Positions 54,023 to 62,539 of a stretch of DNA of 64,000 nt are shown here, in pieces. The position numbers and the translations under genes were made by a program. Numbering within the stretch: position 1 is the stretch's first letter; every line of letters begins with the position of its first letter. Source of the DNA: Vicinamibacterales bacterium. Its GTDB lineage: Bacteria; Acidobacteriota; Vicinamibacteria; Vicinamibacterales; UBA8438. Location: NCBI GenBank assembly GCA_958296065.1, contig CATQHX010000036.1, positions 1 to 64,000 on the forward strand, in the 5' to 3' direction. The notes below the pieces were generated by a model. The model was not told where the DNA came from, made no database searches, and saw only the letters and a list, made by a program, of their open reading frames with translations.

Positions 54023-56004
54023 CGCCGGAATCCCCTGTTCCCCGCGACCTTCGGCTCCTGACGAGCGGCACGCTCGGCGTGCTGTTGTGCGCCTTCACGC
54101 TGGTGGAGGTCAACTACCCGCTGCTGGCCCCGCAGAGCCGTCTGGCATTCTTTGCGCTCGTGGGGCTGGCACTCTGCTTTCTGAACGTTCCAGTCCATCC
54201 ATCGCTGAGGGACGACCCGCGCGCCCGCGCCGGCGACATCGTGCTCGCGGTGCTGGCCGTGGCCTGCTGCGGCTACATCGTCGTCCAGACCGATCCGCTG
54301 TTCGCGGCGTGGTGGATCGACGGCCAGACGCTCGGCAATCGGGCCGGCTTCGAGACCGCGTTCGATACGGCGATCGGGCTGCTCGGCCTGCTGCTGGTGA
54401 TCGAGGCGGCCCGGCGCGCCCTTGGTCTGGCCCTGCCGCTGCTGGCGGGGGCCTTCATCCTCTACGCGCTGTTCGGGTCGACGTTCCCCGACTGGCTGTT
54501 TCCACACCGCGGCTACACCGTCCCGCGCATCGTGGCGCAGACGTTCCTCCACAGCCAGGGCATTTTCGGCGTGGCACTGAACGTGATGTTCACCTACGTC
54601 TTCCTGTTCGTCATCTTCGGGGCGTTCCTCGAAGCGACCGGGGCGACACGGTTCATCGTCGATTTCGCGGAGCGGGTGTTCGGGCGCAGCTCCGGGGGGC
54701 CCGCCAAGGTGGCGGTCCTGAGCAGCGGCCTGATGGGGTCCCTTTCCGGCAGCGCGGTCGCGAATACCGCAACCACGGGAACATTCACGATCCCGATGAT
54801 GCGCAGCGCCGGCTTCCAGCCGGTGACGGCGGCCGGCGTGCAGGCGGCGGCCAGTTCGGGCGGGGCTCTGATGCCGCCGGTGATGGGCGCGGGCGCCTAC
54901 ATGATGCTGGAGATCGTCGACCCGCCGGTGACCTACATAGAGATCATCCGCGCGGCGCTCATTCCGGCGCTCCTGTACTACCTGTCGCTCATTCTGATAG
55001 TGCACTTCCATGCCCGGCGGATGTCCATCGCGACCGAGGGGGCCCCGGTCGACACGGCGCCGGCCGCCAAGGAAACCCCCGCGGCGGCGGAACGATCGCA
55101 CGCGGCGGGAATCGTCTTCGGTTCGGCGCTCGGCAGCCTCATCCTGTTCCTGCTGCTCGGTTACACGGCGTTCCGCGCCGTGACGCTGTCGCTGGTGGTG
55201 ATCGTCATCGTAAGCAGCTTCAGCAAGGCGACCCGCCTGGACTGGCGCTTCACGATTCTGAGCCTCGTCACCGCGGCCCGTGGGGTCGTGCCGCTGGTGG
55301 CCGCCGCGGCGTGCGTCGGCATCATCATCGGGATCGTGACGCTGACCGGCGTCGGTACGCGCCTGCCCGCGACGATCATCCCCCTGGCCCAGCAGAGCCT
55401 GTTTCTCGCGCTCGTGCTGATCATGGTTTCTTCGATCGTGCTCGGCATGGGGCTGCCGTCGGCCGTCTGCTACCTGCTGATGGCGACGCTCATCGGCCCG
55501 GTGCTCGGCAACCTCGGCGTGATTCCGCTGGCCGCGCACCTGTTCATCTTCTACTTCGGGATGATGTCGATGGTAACGCCGCCGGTGGCGCTGGCCGCCT
55601 ACGCCGCCTCGTCCATCGCCGGCACGCGCATCATGCCGACCGGACTCGCGGCGTTCCGCTTCGCACTGGTGGGCTTCACGCTGCCGTACATGTTCATCTA
55701 CCGGCCGGAACTGCTCATGCTGACCGCATCCGGCGAGCCGGCCGGCTGGCTGCAGATGCTGCTGCCGGTCGCCATCGCCACGCTCGGCGTCACCTGCTTC
55801 GCCGCCGGTATCGCCGGGCAGCTTCGGCACCCGCTCGGTCTCGTGCCGCGTCTCGCGATCTTCGGAGCGGCGGCGCTCCTGTTGGCGCCCGGCCCGTCCG
55901 TGAATCTGGCGGGAGTCGGGGTTCCACTCTTCGACGTGGCGGGCGTCGCACTGTTCGGCGGCGTGCTGGCCGCGAACCGCCAGGCCGACAGGGGCGGCGG
56001 GTAG
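54019..56004 (+). CDS. TRAP transporter fused 4TM/12TM permease (DctQM-type)
   Basis: 661 residues, about 16 hydrophobic segments, the length and layout of TAXI-TRAP permease fusions. Signature blocks are GLMGSLSGSAVANTATTGTF, SSGGALMPPVMGAGAYMM and the Pro/Gly-rich SSIVLGMGLPSAVCYLLMA and MSMVTPPVALAAYAASSI. It would import the ligand bound by the upstream lipoprotein using a Na+ gradient. Which organic acid is unknown; a role for the preceding aryl-acid operon is possible by position. Confidence 0.9.
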   Translation: MTPESPVPRDLRLLTSGTLGVLLCAFTLVEVNYPLLAPQSRLAFFALVGLALCFLNVPVHPSLRDDPRARAGDIVLAVLAVACCGYIVVQTDPLFAAWWIDGQTLGNRAGFETAFDTAIGLLGLLLVIEAARRALGLALPLLAGAFILYALFGSTFPDWLFPHRGYTVPRIVAQTFLHSQGIFGVALNVMFTYVFLFVIFGAFLEATGATRFIVDFAERVFGRSSGGPAKVAVLSSGLMGSLSGSAVANTATTGTFTIPMMRSAGFQPVTAAGVQAAASSGGALMPPVMGAGAYMMLEIVDPPVTYIEIIRAALIPALLYYLSLILIVHFHARRMSIATEGAPVDTAPAAKETPAAAERSHAAGIVFGSALGSLILFLLLGYTAFRAVTLSLVVIVIVSSFSKATRLDWRFTILSLVTAARGVVPLVAAAACVGIIIGIVTLTGVGTRLPATIIPLAQQSLFLALVLIMVSSIVLGMGLPSAVCYLLMATLIGPVLGNLGVIPLAAHLFIFYFGMMSMVTPPVALAAYAASSIAGTRIMPTGLAAFRFALVGFTLPYMFIYRPELLMLTASGEPAGWLQMLLPVAIATLGVTCFAAGIAGQLRHPLGLVPRLAIFGAAALLLAPGPSVNLAGVGVPLFDVAGVALFGGVLAANRQADRGGG

Positions 56005-56142
56005 CCGAGGGTTGCGGCCCACCGCCGCGACATGCCACACTGGCGCCCGGGGGTAGACTCGAGGGTAGTCGCGTTTCCCGGTCGGCGCCGTGCCGTGCCC
56101 AGCGACCGACGGACGGACGACCGCATTCCGAATCCGCGCGGC

Positions 56143-57576
56143 ATGGACTTCAGCAGCTACCGGCTAGACGCCAAATTCTACGACGAGGTGTTGCGGCCCG
56201 ACGGCACGCCGCGAGCGCATTCCGCGCCTCTCGTTGATGCCCTGGCCGCGATCTCCGCCGCCGAACTTGGCGAGATTCAGGAGCGGGTGACACGCTCGTT
56301 CCTCAACGAGGGCATCACTTTCACGGTCTACGGCGACGGCGAGGCGGATGAACGCATCATCCCCATCGACTGCATACCCCGGGTTCTGCCGGCCGCCGAG
56401 TGGACGGAGCTGGAAGCGGGCCTGAAGCAGCGCGTCCTCGCCCTGAACCGCTTTCTGTGCGACGTCTACGGCGACTGCCGGGTGATCGCCGACGGTGTGG
56501 TTCCCGAGGAGATGGTGCGGGGCTGTCCGCACTACCGCCGCCAGATGCGCGGGGCCTCGCCGCCACACGGCACGTGGGTGGCGATCTGCGGCACCGACAT
56601 CGTGCGGACCAACGACGGCTTTCTGGTGCTGGAGGACAATCTGCGGGTGCCTTCCGGCGTCTCCTACATGATCGCCAACCGCAAGGCGGTGAAATCGAAC
56701 CTGCCCCGGCTTTACCGGCGCTGCCGGGTGCGGGAAGTGGAGCACTACGGCGACCTGCTGTTGCGAACGCTGCGCGAGCTGGCGCCGCCGAACCGCCCGG
56801 ATCCGTGCATCGCCCTGCTGACCCCGGGCGTCTGGAACGCCGCCTTCTACGAGCACATGTTCCTGGCCCATCAGCTCGGCGCGGAGCTCGTGGAGGGTCG
56901 TGACCTGTTGACCCGCAACGGCTTCGTCTACATGCGCACGACCGAGGGGTTGCGCCAGGTTGACGTGATCTACCGGCGCGTGGACGACGACTTCCTCGAT
57001 CCACGCGCCTTCCGGTCCGACTCGCTCCTCGGCGTGCCCGGCCTGTTGCAGGCGTACCGGCTCGGCAATGTAACCCTGGCGAACGCGCCGGGAACCGGCG
57101 TGGCCGACGACAAGAGCGTGTACGCCTACGTACCCGACATGATCCGGTACTACCTGAGCGAGGAGCCGATTCTCGCCAGCCTGCCCACCCGCCTCTGCCG
57201 CCGTCCCGAGGAACTCGAGTACACCCTCGACAATCTGGACAAGCTGGTCGTCAAGCGCGTCGGGGAAGCCGGCGGCTACGGCATGCTCATCGGACCCCAC
57301 GCCACGCCCGCCGAGCGCGACGCCTACGCGGCCGAGTTGCGCGCGAATCCTGCCGACTTCATCTCACAGGAGGTGCTGTCGCTCTCGATGGCCCCCTGCC
57401 TGATCGACGGCCGTCTGGAGCCACGGCACGTCGACCTGCGACCGTTCGTGCTGCGGGGCCGGGAGACCCGCGTCGTCCCCGGCGCGTTCTGCCGCGTTGC
57501 CCTCCGCCGGGGCAGCATCGTGGTGAACTCCAGCCAGGGCGGAGGCGGCAAGGACGTCTGGGTGCTGGAGTCCTGA
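56143..57576 (+). CDS. Circularly permuted ATP-grasp type 2 protein
   Basis: 477 residues. ATP-grasp signatures: GTDIVRTNDGFLVLEDNLRV followed by PSGVSYMIANR, VVKRVGEAGGYGMLIGP, and RHVDLRPFVLRGRET. These proteins probably form peptide-like bonds and pair with alpha-E and transglutaminase proteins. The next gene (alpha-E) begins 2 bases after its stop. ATG 56143 is the likely start; an earlier in-frame ATG at 56032 adds a basic leader without homology. Confidence 0.87.
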   Translation: MDFSSYRLDAKFYDEVLRPDGTPRAHSAPLVDALAAISAAELGEIQERVTRSFLNEGITFTVYGDGEADERIIPIDCIPRVLPAAEWTELEAGLKQRVLALNRFLCDVYGDCRVIADGVVPEEMVRGCPHYRRQMRGASPPHGTWVAICGTDIVRTNDGFLVLEDNLRVPSGVSYMIANRKAVKSNLPRLYRRCRVREVEHYGDLLLRTLRELAPPNRPDPCIALLTPGVWNAAFYEHMFLAHQLGAELVEGRDLLTRNGFVYMRTTEGLRQVDVIYRRVDDDFLDPRAFRSDSLLGVPGLLQAYRLGNVTLANAPGTGVADDKSVYAYVPDMIRYYLSEEPILASLPTRLCRRPEELEYTLDNLDKLVVKRVGEAGGYGMLIGPHATPAERDAYAAELRANPADFISQEVLSLSMAPCLIDGRLEPRHVDLRPFVLRGRETRVVPGAFCRVALRRGSIVVNSSQGGGGKDVWVLES

Positions 57577-57577
57577 C

Positions 57578-58552
57578 ATGCTGGCGCGGAGCGCGGAAGG
57601 ACTGTACTGGCTGGGCCGCCATGTCGAGCGGACCGAGAACCTCTGCCGCCTGCTGCGCGAGCACATGAGCGCGCTCGTCGACCGGCCGGTGCGGGAGATC
57701 AACTTCGGTTGGCGCCGGATCTACGGCACCCTGCACAGGCGACCGCCCGGGCCGGCCCTCGGTGTGGCGGAAAGCGACGAAGACTATGCCCTGGCCGACT
57801 CCTACACGCTGGCCGACGACATCACCTTCGAGCGCACCAATCCTGGATCGATTCTCAACAGCTTCTCCAACGGCCGGGAGAACGCTCGCCAGATGCGGCA
57901 CTGCATCAGCGCGGAGATGTGGACGTGCCTGAACCTGGGGTGGCTGCGGCTCGGCACGCGCCACATAGAGGACATCTGGAAGGCCGCCCCGGAAGAGTTC
58001 TACGCGGATCTGGCCCGTGAGATGAACCTGTTCGCCGGGGTGGCGGACTCCACCCTGTACCGCGACGACGGCTGGCGCTTCCTCCAGCTCGGTCGACTCG
58101 TGGAACGTGCGCAATTCACGGTCGCCTTGCTGCTGGCGCATCTCGACGGCGTGCGATCGTACGCGGAAGCGCCCGACAGCGAGTGGTCGAGCCTGCTGCG
58201 CATCTGCCTGGCCTTCGACACCTACAAGCGCCACTACGGCGCAGAGATGCGGCCGGCGCGGGTGCTGGACCTGCTCGTCGATGACCCGCGTCTGCCCCGG
58301 TCGTTGTGCCGCGCCGTCGACTCGGCGGCAGAGACGCTCGCCGCGATCGCGCTCGGGCCGGGCCCCTCGGGCGCCGCCCGGAAACTCGCCGGCGACCTCA
58401 CGTCCACGATGCATCGACCGTGGCCCGGCGTGCCCAGTCTGGAAGACCACGCGGAACGCCTGCGGCGTCTGGCCGGCGAGTGTCTCGGATTCCACGACAT
58501 GGTGATGGCTGCTCACGTGAGCTACGATCCGGAAGGTGCGCCCATACGCTAG
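57578..58552 (+). CDS. Alpha-E domain protein
   Basis: 324 residues, alpha-helical, with MLARSAEGLYWLGRHVERTE (N-terminal signature) and LQLGRLVERAQFTVALLLA, HMVMAAHVSY-like ending (FHDMVMAAHVSYD). These helical partners accompany ATP-grasp proteins in a predicted peptide-ligation system. The usual transglutaminase and proteasome-like protease genes are absent from this window; the ammonium channel gene follows instead. Its biochemical role is unknown. Confidence 0.85.
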   Translation: MLARSAEGLYWLGRHVERTENLCRLLREHMSALVDRPVREINFGWRRIYGTLHRRPPGPALGVAESDEDYALADSYTLADDITFERTNPGSILNSFSNGRENARQMRHCISAEMWTCLNLGWLRLGTRHIEDIWKAAPEEFYADLAREMNLFAGVADSTLYRDDGWRFLQLGRLVERAQFTVALLLAHLDGVRSYAEAPDSEWSSLLRICLAFDTYKRHYGAEMRPARVLDLLVDDPRLPRSLCRAVDSAAETLAAIALGPGPSGAARKLAGDLTSTMHRPWPGVPSLEDHAERLRRLAGECLGFHDMVMAAHVSYDPEGAPIR

Positions 58553-58639
58553 TATTTCGTGTGTGCCCGAAGCCACCAAACGGCGGTCGCTACATCCGCC
58601 GGTGCCGGTGCAGAGCCGGCCCCGAGACAGAGGTGACAC

Positions 58640-59914
58640 ATGACCGAATTGTCGAGCGGCGAGCTTCAGTTCATCTTCAACACGTTCTCGTTCCTGCTCT
58701 GGGGCGCGCTGGTGATGTGGATGGCGGCCGGCTTCACGATGCTGGAGTCCGGCTCGGTACGCACCAAGAACGCCTCGGTCATTTGCCTCAAGAACATCGG
58801 CCTGTACTCCGTCGCCGGCATCGCCTTCTACCTCATCGGCTACAACCTGATGTACGTCGACGTCGGCAGCGTAATCGGCTCGTTCCGCTTGCTCCGCGAA
58901 CCGTCGGCGGACGAGCTGGCGCTGCTTGCGGGGACCCAGGGCGCACGGGAGGCGGTGATTGCGACCGACTACGCCGTCATGTCCGACTGGTTCTTCCAGA
59001 TGGTGTTCGTGGCGACCGCCGCGTCCATCGTCTCCGGTGCGCTGGCGGAGCGAGTCAAGCTCTGGTCGTTCTTCGTCTTCACCCTGGTGCTGACCGCGTT
59101 CATCTACCCGATCGTCGGCTCCTGGACGTGGGGCGGCGGCTGGCTCAGCGCCATGGGCTTCCAGGACTTCGCCGGATCCACCATCGTGCACGGCACCGGC
59201 GGCGCCGCCGCGCTGGCCGGCGCGCTCGTCGTCGGACCGCGGCTCAACAAGTTCCGCGATGACGGCACCGTCACCATCACCCCCCCGTCCAACATCCCGG
59301 TGGTTACCCTGGGCGTGTTCATTCTCTGGTTCGGCTGGTTCGGTTTCAACGGCGGGTCGCAACTCGCGATGGGAAGCGCCGCCGACGTGCTGGCGATGAG
59401 CCACGTGCTGGTGAACACCAACCTGGCGGGAGCCGCCGGCGTCATCGCCGCGATCGCAGTGTCGCGGCCAATCCTCGGGCGGATCGATCTTCTCGCCGGC
59501 CTGAACGGCGGCATCGCCGGGCTCGTGTCGATCACCGCGGGGCCCGACATCACCGGACACTACTGGGCCATCGTGATCGGTGCGATCGGCGCCGTCATCT
59601 GCACCGCCGCCATCAAGCTGCTGGAAAAGCTGAAGGTGGACGACGTGGTCGGGGCGGTTCCCGCGCACCTGTTCGCCGGCGCATGGGGTACGATGGCTAC
59701 AATCATCGCGGCCGGCGCCGATATCGGCGTGCAGCTCCTCGGCGTGGTTTCCATCGGCGCGTTCGCTTTCGCCACCTCATGGCTGACGTGGATGGCGCTC
59801 GAGAAAACGATGGGCGTGCGCGTGTCCCGGAAGGTCGAGGAGATGGGACAGGACGTGGCGGAGTTGGGCATCGACGCCTACCCCGAGTTCGTGCTCATGC
59901 CGGAGAAGGATTAG
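58640..59914 (+). CDS. amt: Ammonium transporter (Amt family)
   Basis: 424 residues with about 11 hydrophobic helices. The twin conduction histidines are H184 in STIVHGTGGAAA and H343 in VPAHLFAGAWG; FFQMVFVATAASIVSGALAE is also typical. The channel passes ammonium or ammonia into the cell. GAGGTG lies shortly before the ATG. No glnK is found next to it, which is unusual for amt, so regulation may be elsewhere. Confidence 0.92.
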   Translation: MTELSSGELQFIFNTFSFLLWGALVMWMAAGFTMLESGSVRTKNASVICLKNIGLYSVAGIAFYLIGYNLMYVDVGSVIGSFRLLREPSADELALLAGTQGAREAVIATDYAVMSDWFFQMVFVATAASIVSGALAERVKLWSFFVFTLVLTAFIYPIVGSWTWGGGWLSAMGFQDFAGSTIVHGTGGAAALAGALVVGPRLNKFRDDGTVTITPPSNIPVVTLGVFILWFGWFGFNGGSQLAMGSAADVLAMSHVLVNTNLAGAAGVIAAIAVSRPILGRIDLLAGLNGGIAGLVSITAGPDITGHYWAIVIGAIGAVICTAAIKLLEKLKVDDVVGAVPAHLFAGAWGTMATIIAAGADIGVQLLGVVSIGAFAFATSWLTWMALEKTMGVRVSRKVEEMGQDVAELGIDAYPEFVLMPEKD

Positions 59915-59927
59915 GAAGACTCGCGGA

Positions 59928-60587
59928 ATGGCGGACGCCGAAGCACTGGAAGCGGAAGAGAGCCCTGGAGAACCCGCGGGACCACCCAGCGGAAAGCACA
60001 TCTGCGTCTACCTGGGCGGCAACCTCGGTCGCGAGCAGCGCTACGTCGACGAGGCCGACGCCCTGGGCCGCATGATGGCGGCCGAGGGTATCGGACTCGT
60101 GTACGGCGGCGCCCGCGTCGGACTGATGGGTGTCCTGGCCAGCGCCGTCCTGACGAACGGCGGCTTCGTCACCGGTGTGGTTCCCCGGCAGTTGTCGTAC
60201 CAGGAGCTTGCCCACGAGGGACTCAGCCGTCTCCTCGAGGTCGACACGATGCACGAGCGCAAGCACCTGATGCAGGAGCTGTCGCAGGGCTGCATCGCTC
60301 TGCCAGGCGGGTTCGGCACGCTGGAAGAGATAATCGAAGCCCTGTGCTGGTCGCAACGCCCGCTCGAGCTGCACGAGAAACCGTGCTGCTTCGCCAACAT
60401 CGACGGCTACTACGACCACCTGTTCGCGTTCCTCGATCACGCCGCCGCGTGCGGGCTCCTGCTGCCGCAGAACCGGGTGCTCGCCAGACAGGCACCAACC
60501 GCCGCGGCGGCGTTGCAGGTGATTCAAACCGCGTGGAACGAAGCGGAACAGGCCATGCTCGATGTGATCAAGTCCTACGAGGCGTGA
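59928..60587 (+). CDS. LOG/TIGR00730 Rossmann-fold nucleotide phosphoribohydrolase-like protein
   Basis: 219 residues. GLVYGGARVGLMGVLA, MHERKHLM and LPGGFGTLEEIIE (near residue 126) are the PGGxGTxxE-type motif of LOG proteins, which cleave nucleoside 5'-monophosphates, including cytokinin nucleotides. The first ~20 residues are an extra Glu/Ala-rich leader. It lies 13 bases after the ammonium channel, presumably co-transcribed. Palindromic locus C follows the stop. Confidence 0.88.
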   Translation: MADAEALEAEESPGEPAGPPSGKHICVYLGGNLGREQRYVDEADALGRMMAAEGIGLVYGGARVGLMGVLASAVLTNGGFVTGVVPRQLSYQELAHEGLSRLLEVDTMHERKHLMQELSQGCIALPGGFGTLEEIIEALCWSQRPLELHEKPCCFANIDGYYDHLFAFLDHAAACGLLLPQNRVLARQAPTAAAALQVIQTAWNEAEQAMLDVIKSYEA

Positions 60588-60619
60588 TCCGCTCGGAGAC
60601 CGGTCAGCGTCGCCGGCGC

Positions 60620-60749
60620 GATTCTGCGGCGCAGACGCCCAGGAGCCTGAGCCGCAGAACGCAACGAAGTGAGTTCTGCGGGTGCAAGCTCCTGGGGCGG
60701 TGGGGGATGGCGCCGAACACGGAGCCCCGCAACGGGTTTGGCGGCGCTA
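60620..60749. repeat. Dispersed palindromic element, locus C
   Basis: Nested perfect stems: CCCAGGAGC (60638-60646) with GCTCCTGGG (60688-60696) outside, and CCGCAGAAC (60652-60660) with GTTCTGCGG (60673-60681) inside, looping GCAACGAAGTGA. On the reverse strand the segment ends with TAGCGCCGCCAAACCCG and GGCTCCGTGTTCGGC, matching the tail of locus A. It lies between convergent genes and its TAG (60747-60749) is the stop codon of the STAS gene. Confidence 0.88.
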
Positions 60750-61088
60750 GGACGAGGCAGCGAGAGCCGATTCGCGAGAGTCCTTGATCGGGATAATCCG
60801 ATCGAAGCCGCTGATCCTGAAGACCTCCTCGATGTGGTTCTTCATCGAGCAGAGAACGAGCGTACCCTCTCCCGCCTTCAGCGCCTTGGCGGCGATGAGG
60901 AGCACTCGCATGCCCGAGCTGCTGATGAAGTCGAGCCGGCTGAAGTCGACAACCAGGCGCCGCTCGCCACTGCTGACGTGATCCATCACGACGGACTCGA
61001 ACGAGCGGGCGTTTCCGCTGTCCAGCCGGCCGACCGGCAACAACACCAGTACGTCCTCGTTCCGTTCTTCCGCCACTTCGATGTCCAT
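60747..61088 (-). CDS. STAS-domain anti-sigma factor antagonist (downstream copy)
   Basis: 113 residues, nearly the same as the protein at 61648: DIEVAEERNEDVLVLLPVGR, RLDFISSSGMRVLLIAAKAL and CSMKNHIEEVFRISGFD. The phosphorylatable Ser is in FISSSGM. It pairs with the kinase gene at 61117, which lies upstream, forming a duplicate cassette. Its TAG stop is contributed by palindromic locus C. Confidence 0.87.
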   Translation of the reverse strand: MDIEVAEERNEDVLVLLPVGRLDSGNARSFESVVMDHVSSGERRLVVDFSRLDFISSSGMRVLLIAAKALKAGEGTLVLCSMKNHIEEVFRISGFDRIIPIKDSRESALAASS

Positions 61089-61116
61089 CGATACACCTCG
61101 GCGCTGGAGCGAGCCC

Positions 61117-61551
61117 TCAGCGGGCCTCCGGCGTCAGATCATGTTCCAGCGTCAACCGGTTCTTGCCGTTGACGTACTCGTAGTTCACACGGTCGGCGAA
61201 CGTCTTGATCAGATGCAGGCCCAGGCCGCCGACCGGACGCTCATCAACCGCTGACGACAGGTCGGGGTCGGGGTTCGCGGTCGGATCGAACGGCTGGCCA
61301 TTGTCCTCCATGGTCAGGGCCAGCGACGTCTCGCCAACCTGCAGCGTGATCTCGATTCTCGGACGCGTGACTCCCCGGAGGCCGTAGCTGACGGTGTTGG
61401 TAATCAACTCGTCGAGAGCCAGATTGATCATGTATATCTGCTGATCGGGCAGCTTGTTCGCGTCGCCGAACTCCTCGACCATCTGCGCCAGGCTGCGCAC
61501 CGCCGACAACCTGGGCGACAGCGAAACGTGCAACTCATCCATCATCGCCAC
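61117..61551 (-). CDS. HATPase anti-sigma kinase (downstream copy)
   Basis: 144 residues from GTG 61551, which has AGGAG 8 bases ahead; ATG at 61545 or 61542 are alternatives. GHKL motifs: INLALDELITNTVSYGL (N box), MEDNGQPFDPT (G1) and GGLGLHLIKTFAD (G2). It would phosphorylate a STAS antagonist, such as the one encoded next at 60747. It is a paralogue of the gene at 62038, with the same motifs. Confidence 0.87.
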   Translation of the reverse strand: MAMMDELHVSLSPRLSAVRSLAQMVEEFGDANKLPDQQIYMINLALDELITNTVSYGLRGVTRPRIEITLQVGETSLALTMEDNGQPFDPTANPDPDLSSAVDERPVGGLGLHLIKTFADRVNYEYVNGKNRLTLEHDLTPEAR

Positions 61552-61647
61552 GGACGTTTCTCCTGCGCTGGGGACGCCCACCGCGCGGTTCGCGTGTTTG
61601 CCGTGACAGAGGCATGCAAGACCAGGCCGGGACACCAAACCGCGCCG

Positions 61648-61986
61648 TCAGGCATCGGCCAGGGCGGACTCGCGCGTATCCCGGATCGGGATGATCTGAT
61701 CGAAACCGCTGATCCGGAAGACCTCGTGAATGTGGTCCGGCATGGCGCACAACACGAGCTTTCCCTGGCTCGCGTGCAGCTTCTTGGCGGCCATGAGCAG
61801 GACGCGCATCCCGGAGCTGCTGATGAAGTTCAGGCGGCTGAAGTCGACGAGCAAGCGCTGTTCGCCGCTGCCGACGCGTTCCATGACGATGGACTCGAAC
61901 GAACGCGCGTTCGCACTGTCGAGACGCCCAATCGGCAGCAGCACCAAGGCCCCGCCGTCCCGTTCCTCGGCAACTTCGATATCCAT
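61648..61986 (-). CDS. STAS-domain anti-sigma factor antagonist (upstream copy)
   Basis: 112 residues from ATG 61986 (GTGGAG shortly upstream). The motifs are RLNFISSSGMRVLLMAAKKL and AMPDHIHEVFRISGFDQI. It is about 70% identical by eye to the antagonist at 60747. Together with the kinase upstream of it at 62038 it makes the first of two tandem kinase-STAS pairs. Confidence 0.87.
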   Translation of the reverse strand: MDIEVAEERDGGALVLLPIGRLDSANARSFESIVMERVGSGEQRLLVDFSRLNFISSSGMRVLLMAAKKLHASQGKLVLCAMPDHIHEVFRISGFDQIIPIRDTRESALADA

Positions 61987-62037
61987 CGATTCTCCACCTG
62001 CACGTCGGGTTGACAAAACGAAACGGAGACGTCCGTC

Positions 62038-62460
62038 CTACGCCCGGGTAAGGTCGTGCTCCATCGTCAGACGATTCCGGCCTCCCACGAACTCGTAGGC
62101 AACGCGGTCCGCGAAGCTCTTCACCAGGTGCAGCCCAAGTCCACCGATGGATCGCTCCTCCAATGACGACGTGACATCGGCGTTCGTGTCCCGCGTAGGA
62201 TCGAACGGCTGACCATTGTCCTCCATCACCAGAATCAGAGTGTCCGCACGGACCCGCATCCGGATCCGAATCTCGGCGTCGGCCTTGTCCTCGAGACCGT
62301 GCGTAACCGTGTTGGTGATCAGCTCGTCCAACGCGAGATTGATGACGAATACCTTCGGATCGGGCAAGCCGTTGGCGTCTCCGAACGCTTCCACCATGCT
62401 CGACAACTCGCGAACCTCCGACAGCCGGGCCGGTATCGTCACGTTCAACTCTTCAGCCAT
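62038..62460 (-). CDS. HATPase anti-sigma kinase (upstream copy)
   Basis: 140 residues from ATG 62460. N box INLALDELITNTVTHGL, G1 MEDNGQPFDPT and G2 GGLGLHLVKSFADRV. It would bind ATP and phosphorylate a partner STAS protein. It precedes its STAS gene by about 50 bases and follows the phosphatase gene by 79 bases, giving the order phosphatase, kinase, STAS, kinase, STAS. Confidence 0.87.
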   Translation of the reverse strand: MAEELNVTIPARLSEVRELSSMVEAFGDANGLPDPKVFVINLALDELITNTVTHGLEDKADAEIRIRMRVRADTLILVMEDNGQPFDPTRDTNADVTSSLEERSIGGLGLHLVKSFADRVAYEFVGGRNRLTMEHDLTRA

Positions 62461-62539
62461 TGAGTGTCGTTTCCCGCTCGCAGGACCCAATACTGTAGCA
62501 AACTCCGGTCGGCACGCTGCAAGACCGGACGTGGAGTCA

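Noticed and set aside
58553..58639. A riboswitch in the leader of the ammonium channel gene
   Set aside because: A GCCGG/CCGGC stem is present but none of the conserved boxes of known riboswitch classes can be seen.
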